Origin: Desulfobacteraceae bacterium
Lineage (GTDB): Bacteria; Desulfobacterota; DSM-4660; Desulfatiglandales; Desulfatiglandaceae
Assembly: GCA_013203065.1 (NCBI GenBank)
Contig: JABMQV010000124.1
Span: forward strand, 1-8,012
Reading direction: 5' to 3'
DNA length: 8,012 nucleotides
Shown here one piece after another: positions 5,535 to 8,012 of this stretch. Within the stretch, counting starts at the first letter, position 1, and each line of letters opens with the position of its first letter. The notes below the pieces were generated by a model. It was given only the letters and a program-made list of their open reading frames with translations, did no database searches and was not told the origin of the DNA. A program made the position numbers and the translations under genes.

Positions 5535-6959
5535 ATGGATCTGGAAAGGGAGATGATCAACAAGGTCGCAGACACCATTTCCAGAAATAGGATGCTGGGG
5601 CGTGGTGATCGTGTGGTGGCGGCCGTCTCAGGGGGAGGCGACTCTGTTTGCCTCCTGGATATCCTCTATCGACTCAAAGACTCATTCGTCATCGATCTTG
5701 TGGTGGCCCATTTTGACCATGGCCTCAGACCGGGGGAGGACGAATCCGAGACGCAATTTGTTGGGTCACTGGCTGAATCCCTTTCTCTTCCCTTTGAAAC
5801 AAAACGGGCCGGGCCGGGCCTAAGGACGGGAAGCTCTTCCCTGGAGGAACGGGCCAGGGAGGCCAGGTACCGGTTTTTGGAGGAAGTCAGAAAGGGAGCC
5901 AAGGCGCAAAAGATTGCCCTGGGCCACAATCTGAACGACCAGGCCGAGACGGTTCTTATGAGGCTCTTGCGGGGGAGCGGCCCGTCAGGGTTGGCAGGGA
6001 TACCACCCTGCCGGGGTGAAAAGGTGATCAGGCCCCTGATCGAACTCACCCGTGAGGAGATTGACGCTTATCTGGGGAAGAAGGGCTTAACGTATGTCTC
6101 AGACCCTTCAAATCTTAACACCCGCTTCTTGAGAAACAGAATCCGTCTGGAACTCCTCCCTCAGCTCAAGAAATGCCAGCCCAGGATTGTGGAAATCCTG
6201 GGGAAGACGGCTGAGATCATGAGAACGGACGAAACCTGGCTGGAGGAGAAGGCTGAGGCGTGGATCAATGACGTCGCCGCAGAAATGGCCAATGGGAAGG
6301 TTTCAATCCCCTTGTCTTCCTTTGCGACACTCCCGGAGACCCTGAAGAACCGCGTCATCCGGCAGGGCTTGAGGCGGGCCGGAGGGAACCTTCGGCGTGT
6401 GGGGTTTCGTCATGTGGAGGCAATAAACCGCCTGGCAGCCGGTGGAAGGCCTCAGGCTCGGGTCGATCTCCCTAATGGAGTAACCGCGAAAAGGGTGTAT
6501 GACACGCTAATCCTTACCCGGAAAGACGTGAAGGCCCTACCGGATTTTTGTTATTCCATCGGAGGCCCCGGAGCGTTTCATCTGCAATCCCTGGAGAGCA
6601 CGGTTACCCTCGAGGAAATGGAGAAGAGGAGTCTCTCTGACATGGAGGCCTCGCCTTGGATTGCCTTCCTTGACGCAGGCTGCATAGACTATCCCTTGAT
6701 GGTGAGGAATTTCAGACCAGGCGATAAGTTTGTCCCTCTCGGTATGGAAGGTCACAGGAAACTTAAGGACTTTTTTATTGACCTCAAGCTCCCCTCGGAG
6801 ATAAGGCAACGCATCCCGATCCTGGCCTGCAAGGATACCCTGCTCTGGGTCTGCGGGCTGAGGATAAACGATCGTTTCAAGGTGACATCAGAGACCAGAA
6901 GGGTCTTAAAGGTCTCCTTCAATAGGTGGTCCAAAGAAAAGGGGATAAATCATGAATGA
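5535..6959 (+). CDS. tilS: tRNA(Ile)-lysidine synthetase
   Basis: TilS uses ATP to attach lysine to C34 of the CAU-anticodon tRNA(Ile). This changes its identity from Met to Ile so that it reads AUA codons; the gene is essential in most bacteria. The PP-loop ATPase SGGGDS is at 32-37, followed by AHFDHGLRPGE (58-68), the conserved AREARYRFL region (107-115), LGHNLNDQAET (129-139), RLLRGSGPSGLAG (143-155), and DPSN...RNRIR (190-204). A central TilS substrate-binding region and the C-terminal TilS domain (RNFRPGDKFVPLGMEGHRKL, then KDFF, about 391-414) complete it. Its 474 residues match long-form, E. coli-like TilS. The ATG at 5535 is preferred for its GAGG; an ATG at 5508 would add nine residues. 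The stop overlaps the next gene by 8 bp, implying coupled translation. A GGGCC triplet tandem repeat lies at 5806-5820. Confidence 0.96.
   Translation: MDLEREMINKVADTISRNRMLGRGDRVVAAVSGGGDSVCLLDILYRLKDSFVIDLVVAHFDHGLRPGEDESETQFVGSLAESLSLPFETKRAGPGLRTGSSSLEERAREARYRFLEEVRKGAKAQKIALGHNLNDQAETVLMRLLRGSGPSGLAGIPPCRGEKVIRPLIELTREEIDAYLGKKGLTYVSDPSNLNTRFLRNRIRLELLPQLKKCQPRIVEILGKTAEIMRTDETWLEEKAEAWINDVAAEMANGKVSIPLSSFATLPETLKNRVIRQGLRRAGGNLRRVGFRHVEAINRLAAGGRPQARVDLPNGVTAKRVYDTLILTRKDVKALPDFCYSIGGPGAFHLQSLESTVTLEEMEKRSLSDMEASPWIAFLDAGCIDYPLMVRNFRPGDKFVPLGMEGHRKLKDFFIDLKLPSEIRQRIPILACKDTLLWVCGLRINDRFKVTSETRRVLKVSFNRWSKEKGINHE
6940..6945 (+). promoter_or_regulatory. Ribosome binding site of the AmmeMemoRadiSam B gene, inside tilS
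   Basis: AGGGGA lies 6 nt before the ATG at 6952, within the last codons of tilS. It supports that start and coupling of the two genes. Confidence 0.6.
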
Positions 6960-8012
6960 ACAGCTACCCCGCATGAGATGGGACCTGGAATTCATCCCGG
7001 TGCAGCACGAGGGCCAGCAACTGGTTCTTATCCGAGACCAGCTTGGGCTGGTTGAAGAGGGCAAGGCCGTACCCCCGCCGCTTTATCAAGTCATGGCCTT
7101 GTTGGACGGAACTCGAACCCTGAGGGATTTGCAAATGGTGCTTATGAGGCAGAAGGGGGGCGTACTGGTGGGGGCAGATGAGGTAAAGGCCATCCTGGAC
7201 CATCTTGATGATTCATACCTGCTCGATTCGGAGAGGTATAGAGAGGCAATGGCCCGAATCGCTGTTGAATTCGCCTCAAAAAAGGTCAGGCCTTGTTCCC
7301 ACTGCGGCCAGAGCTACCCAAAGGATGCGTCAGAGCTTGAGAGAATGCTGAATGAAATCCTGACCACCCAGCCCCCTACCCCCGAACCAGAGGGGAAGAT
7401 CAGGGCGTTGGTGGTCCCCCATATCGACCTCTCTGTGGGACACAGGGTCTACGCGAGGGGTTATCAGACGCTCAATCATACAAAGCCCTCCAGGGTCGTG
7501 GTGCTCGGGGTGGGGCATAATCTGGCGAATGACCTTTTCAGTTTGACCGATAAGGATTTTGAAACTCCCTTCGGAGTAATAGGAAACGACCGGGCCCTGA
7601 TCGATGAATTGCGAGAAGCCGGGGGGGATATCATTTCAGACAGCGATTTTCCCCACCGCTCCGAGCACTCCATCGAGTTTCAGACCATTTTCCTGCAATA
7701 CTTGCTCAAGGGGGAAGACTTTACCCTCATTCCAATCCTCTGCGGCTCGATCCAGTCATGTTTTTCTGACTGGAGCAGGGAGGCCTACCTGGAAAAGGCT
7801 ACCCCCTTCCTCAACAGGCTGAGAAAGATTATCACGGTGCCGGAAGGAGAGACCCTCCTTGTGGCGGGGGTCGACTTTTCCCACATCGGCCCGAAATTCG
7901 GTCATGAGTCGCCGGCCCAATTCCTGGAGGGCCAGGCAGAGACCCATGATAAGAACCTTATGGACTGTCTGTGTCATTTGGATGTGGACCGTTTTTGGGA
8001 AGAGTCAAGAAA
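6952..8012 (+). CDS. amrB: AmmeMemoRadiSam system protein B (Memo-like) with extra N-terminal domain, cut at the window edge
   Basis: Member of the Memo/dioxygenase-like family, found in bacteria with an AMMECR1 protein and a radical SAM protein. The biochemical role of the system is not settled. The frame is open from the ATG at 6952 to the window edge (353 residues). The Memo domain begins about residue 119 with GQSYPKDASELERMLNEIL, the usual Memo N-terminus. It continues with VVPHIDLSVG (His157), VLGVGHN (His189), HRSEHSIEFQ (His239) and AGVDFSHIGPKFGH (His311). These fit the positions of family metal/active-site histidines; the C-terminal part with the expected Cys is outside the window. 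Residues 1-110 are additional: LLDGTRTLRDLQ, then a helix pair ending DDSYLLDSERY, resembling a PqqD-like or winged-helix domain. A CSHC pair (115-118) sits at the join. It overlaps tilS by 8 bp. Confidence 0.9.
   Translation, partial: MNEQLPRMRWDLEFIPVQHEGQQLVLIRDQLGLVEEGKAVPPPLYQVMALLDGTRTLRDLQMVLMRQKGGVLVGADEVKAILDHLDDSYLLDSERYREAMARIAVEFASKKVRPCSHCGQSYPKDASELERMLNEILTTQPPTPEPEGKIRALVVPHIDLSVGHRVYARGYQTLNHTKPSRVVVLGVGHNLANDLFSLTDKDFETPFGVIGNDRALIDELREAGGDIISDSDFPHRSEHSIEFQTIFLQYLLKGEDFTLIPILCGSIQSCFSDWSREAYLEKATPFLNRLRKIITVPEGETLLVAGVDFSHIGPKFGHESPAQFLEGQAETHDKNLMDCLCHLDVDRFWEESR

Noticed and set aside
1..8012. CRISPR arrays, insertion sequences, tRNA/rRNA genes, integrase or toxin-antitoxin genes
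   Set aside because: None seen on either strand. The window is filled with housekeeping and metabolic genes, and no gap exceeds about 250 bp.

Overview
The window reads as an ordinary, densely packed piece of a bacterial chromosome of moderate-to-high GC. No mobile element, CRISPR array, tRNA or rRNA was seen. Two gene blocks point away from each other, with a non-coding divergence region of about 250 bp between them (about 5287-5534). Gene content and protein flavour suggest an anaerobic Desulfobacterota ('deltaproteobacterial', Syntrophobacterales/Desulfobacterales-like) genome. The clues are a two-gene ADP-forming acyl-CoA synthetase, an AmmeMemoRadiSam B protein, and the xseA-xseB-ispA-dxs order. 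This placement is inference; no database search was possible.

Left block, minus strand (5286 down to 1), in transcription order: the alpha and then the beta subunit of an ADP-forming acyl-CoA synthetase; xseA and xseB, the two subunits of exonuclease VII; ispA, a short-chain polyprenyl diphosphate synthase; and the first 127 codons of dxs, the entry enzyme of the MEP isoprenoid pathway, which runs off the left edge. Spacing tightens along the block: 149 bp between alpha and beta, 85 bp to xseA, 71 bp to xseB, 7 bp to ispA, and an ATGA overlap into dxs. Three sigma70-like promoters on this strand can be read by eye: upstream of alpha, between alpha and beta (TTGAAT-N17-TATAAT), and between xseA and xseB (TTGACA-N17-TAGGAT). 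The block may therefore be read as nested transcripts rather than one rigid operon. Dxs makes DXP and IspA consumes the resulting IPP/DMAPP, so the last two genes share a pathway. Exonuclease VII is a conserved neighbour with no metabolic link to them.

Right block, plus strand (5535 to 8012): tilS, tRNA(Ile)-lysidine synthetase, overlaps by 8 bp the start of an AmmeMemoRadiSam system protein B (Memo-like) gene that runs off the right edge. The Memo-like protein has an N-terminal domain of about 110 residues, resembling a PqqD/winged-helix fold, before the Memo domain begins.

I found no clear new biological system. The observations most worth a second look are the extra N-terminal domain of the Memo protein, its translational coupling to tilS, the A-AAA-AAA slippery heptamer at the ispA/dxs stop-start overlap (a -1 slip would join IspA to Dxs), the internal promoters, and the paired imperfect repeats in the beta-xseA gap.
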